Source: Bog-950 sp046329535 (GTDB lineage Bacteria > Bacteroidota > Bacteroidia > Chitinophagales > LD1). Taken from it: a stretch of DNA of 64,000 nt. The stretch is taken from contig JAXLUN010000003.1 of assembly GCA_046329535.1 (NCBI GenBank), positions 310,001 to 374,000 on the forward strand, read 5' to 3'. Every line of letters starts with the position of its first letter. Positions within the stretch are counted from its first letter, which is position 1. Below are positions 62,779-64,000 of this stretch, in pieces. The notes below the pieces were generated by a model. It made no database searches, was not told the origin of the DNA, and saw only the letters and a program-made list of their open reading frames with translations. Position numbers and translations under genes: made by a program.

Positions 62779-64000
62779 TTACTTGCTTACAACAAACTTC
62801 AGTGTTTGAACAGCTTTACCATTCTCTTTCAAAACAATAAAGTAGATTCCATTTGTATAATCGGAAGTATTTAAACGGGTAGTATAGTTACCCTCTCCCA
62901 AATTTGCATGAGGGAAAGTAGTGGTCACCTGTCCTACCAGATTGTAAACTTCCATACTAAAATCAGCTTCCTTGTTTAGAGAATATTCAACCGTCACAAA
63001 ATCATTAGCTGGGTTAGGATATAATCCTGCAGTTTGAAGGGCATTTCCGGAATTCTCTACAATTGAACTAACCACACCACCTGTATTACCGGAACTATTC
63101 AGGTCAAATTCCATGGCATTTAATATTTCGCGATCATACTTATTGGTAACATTATAGTGTTGAACCAAAGCAACTAATTTAATTCGTGAATCATTCCATC
63201 CTGCAGGTAAAGTATAAGTGTATTGTTTAGTATAAGGAACTCCATCTGCGGTAGTTGTTGGCACTACAGCAGCTGATCCCCAAGCTCCTCCCATCATATA
63301 GCGGGTCACATGGCGATGTTTGTAACCAACAATTGGATTTCCTTTCTGATACCATTCGCTGGTATTGTCACCATTAGAACCATTAACCTGATTGTAGCCA
63401 CTGCCTGTACCTGAAACACTATCTTCAATTATGTAACAGTTAACTCTGAATGGACTGTTTATTACTCCATAAAAGGTAGCTGAAACATCAACAGTTAGTG
63501 TACGAGTGCCACTATTGTAAGTGTTACTTGCTTCGATGGATACTGGTGTAATAGTGCCCTTACGTGTTTGAGCATACGGCTCCCATCTATCGTATGGGTC
63601 ATTGTAATAGCCGATATTTGTCCCTGTCTCTGACTCATAGTAAACCCTATCAATCATTAAAGCAGGTGCAAAATCCGAATACTGCCCAGCAAGTGTGGAA
63701 TGATCAGTGGTTGTCATACCATCCGTACCAAATCCGGCATGAAGAGCCGCACCTATCATACGAGTGTTATTATCCAGAATATGATTTAGACGAGTAGATC
63801 CATCCGGACAAAATTGGCAGGGCGCTGTGGTAAATTCTTCAAGTAATACATTTTTAACTGGAAATGCTGATAATACTACGGACTGACCGGATGCAGTATT
63901 ATTTCCACTGACTAAGTCACTTCCACCGTTTGGAGCAGATGCTGTAACTACTACATCATACGAGTTCACAGATAAAAAATCTGCTGGGGTACTAAATGTT
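62779..64000 (-). CDS. Omp28-like secreted protein with T9SS sorting domain (5' end beyond window)
   Basis: The frame runs in from the right edge without a start; a GTG at 63969 is internal, since in-frame codons (FSTPADFLSVNSYDVV) precede it. VLLEEFTTAPCQFCPDGSTR is the Omp28/thioredoxin-like motif with CxxC. Further regions are PALMIDRVYY and VALVQHYNVTNKYDREILNA. The C-terminal domain is a type A T9SS signal: GLYPNPANDFVTVEYSL, ending GKAVQTLKFVVSK. Surface-exposed or released. Separated from SOD by a terminator. Confidence 0.9.
   Translation of the reverse strand, partial: TFSTPADFLSVNSYDVVVTASAPNGGSDLVSGNNTASGQSVVLSAFPVKNVLLEEFTTAPCQFCPDGSTRLNHILDNNTRMIGAALHAGFGTDGMTTTDHSTLAGQYSDFAPALMIDRVYYESETGTNIGYYNDPYDRWEPYAQTRKGTITPVSIEASNTYNSGTRTLTVDVSATFYGVINSPFRVNCYIIEDSVSGTGSGYNQVNGSNGDNTSEWYQKGNPIVGYKHRHVTRYMMGGAWGSAAVVPTTTADGVPYTKQYTYTLPAGWNDSRIKLVALVQHYNVTNKYDREILNAMEFDLNSSGNTGGVVSSIVENSGNALQTAGLYPNPANDFVTVEYSLNKEADFSMEVYNLVGQVTTTFPHANLGEGNYTTRLNTSDYTNGIYFIVLKENGKAVQTLKFVVSK

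Noticed and set aside
1..64000. tRNA, rRNA, riboswitch or IS element
   Set aside because: None could be recognised in any gap by eye; small RNAs cannot be excluded without a covariance search.

Overview
The window looks like a chromosomal segment of a free-living Bacteroidota bacterium. The evidence is type IX secretion (T9SS) cargo with type A and CHU_C-type C-terminal domains, a PorP/SprF-like outer-membrane protein, an OmpA-family protein with TPR, propeller and OmpA modules, a YbiT-type ABC-F protein, a large Bacteroidota-type signal peptidase I next to dapB, and promoters that fit the Bacteroidota pattern (TTTG, about 19 nt, TAnnTTTG). No rRNA, tRNA, CRISPR array, phage or recognisable transposase was seen.

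Layout. 1-11.7 kb: cell-surface genes on the minus strand. These are the N-terminal part of a large SBBP/GEVED-type surface protein running off the left edge, then an apparent operon of a giant CHU_C adhesin, a PorP/SprF-like protein and an OmpA/TPR protein. 11.7-15.0 kb: small lipoproteins, a DUF4294 protein and a GT9 glycosyltransferase, nearly all broken by small indels. These breaks are confined to about 10.9-14.5 kb and look like a poor consensus stretch rather than independent gene decay. 15.0-20.4 kb: galT-galK, a MiaE-like hydroxylase, a DoxX-like protein, QueG and a secreted endonuclease/exonuclease/phosphatase-fold enzyme. 20.43-20.99 kb: a compact 554-bp unit in which a DUF559 nuclease gene is bracketed by perfect 27-bp inverted repeats, each containing its own hairpin. 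This is the best candidate here for an uncharacterised mobile or repeat-propagating system. 21-40 kb: DUF899 and CAP proteins, ABC-F, penicillin acylase, rhomboid, NDH-2, a subtilase, MnmA, TspO, an SGNH hydrolase, and the tyrosine-degradation pair hmgA-hppD behind a consensus promoter. 40.2-40.8 kb: a non-coding region with a 42-bp-period array of hairpin-forming repeats. 40.8-52 kb: dapB, lepB, a nucleotidyltransferase gene pair resembling a toxin-antitoxin module, a SirB2-like/cytochrome c protein, OsmC, an M1 peptidase, an oxidoreductase and a WcaJ-type sugar transferase. 52-56.3 kb: rpsL-rpsG-fusA-rpsJ-rplC, ended by a strong terminator directly after rplC, so the rest of the S10 operon is not here. 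56.4-64 kb: fatty-acid hydroxylase-like and alpha/beta-hydrolase genes, ruvC, an LPG-synthase-like membrane protein, tadA, superoxide dismutase and a 5'-truncated Omp28-like T9SS protein.

Together the genes suggest an aerobic heterotroph (HppD and HmgA, NDH-2, SOD) with a T9SS-dependent surface, many secreted hydrolases, and tRNA-modification enzymes (MiaE, QueG, MnmA, TadA). Assignments rest on reading motifs and family resemblance by eye; no database search was run.
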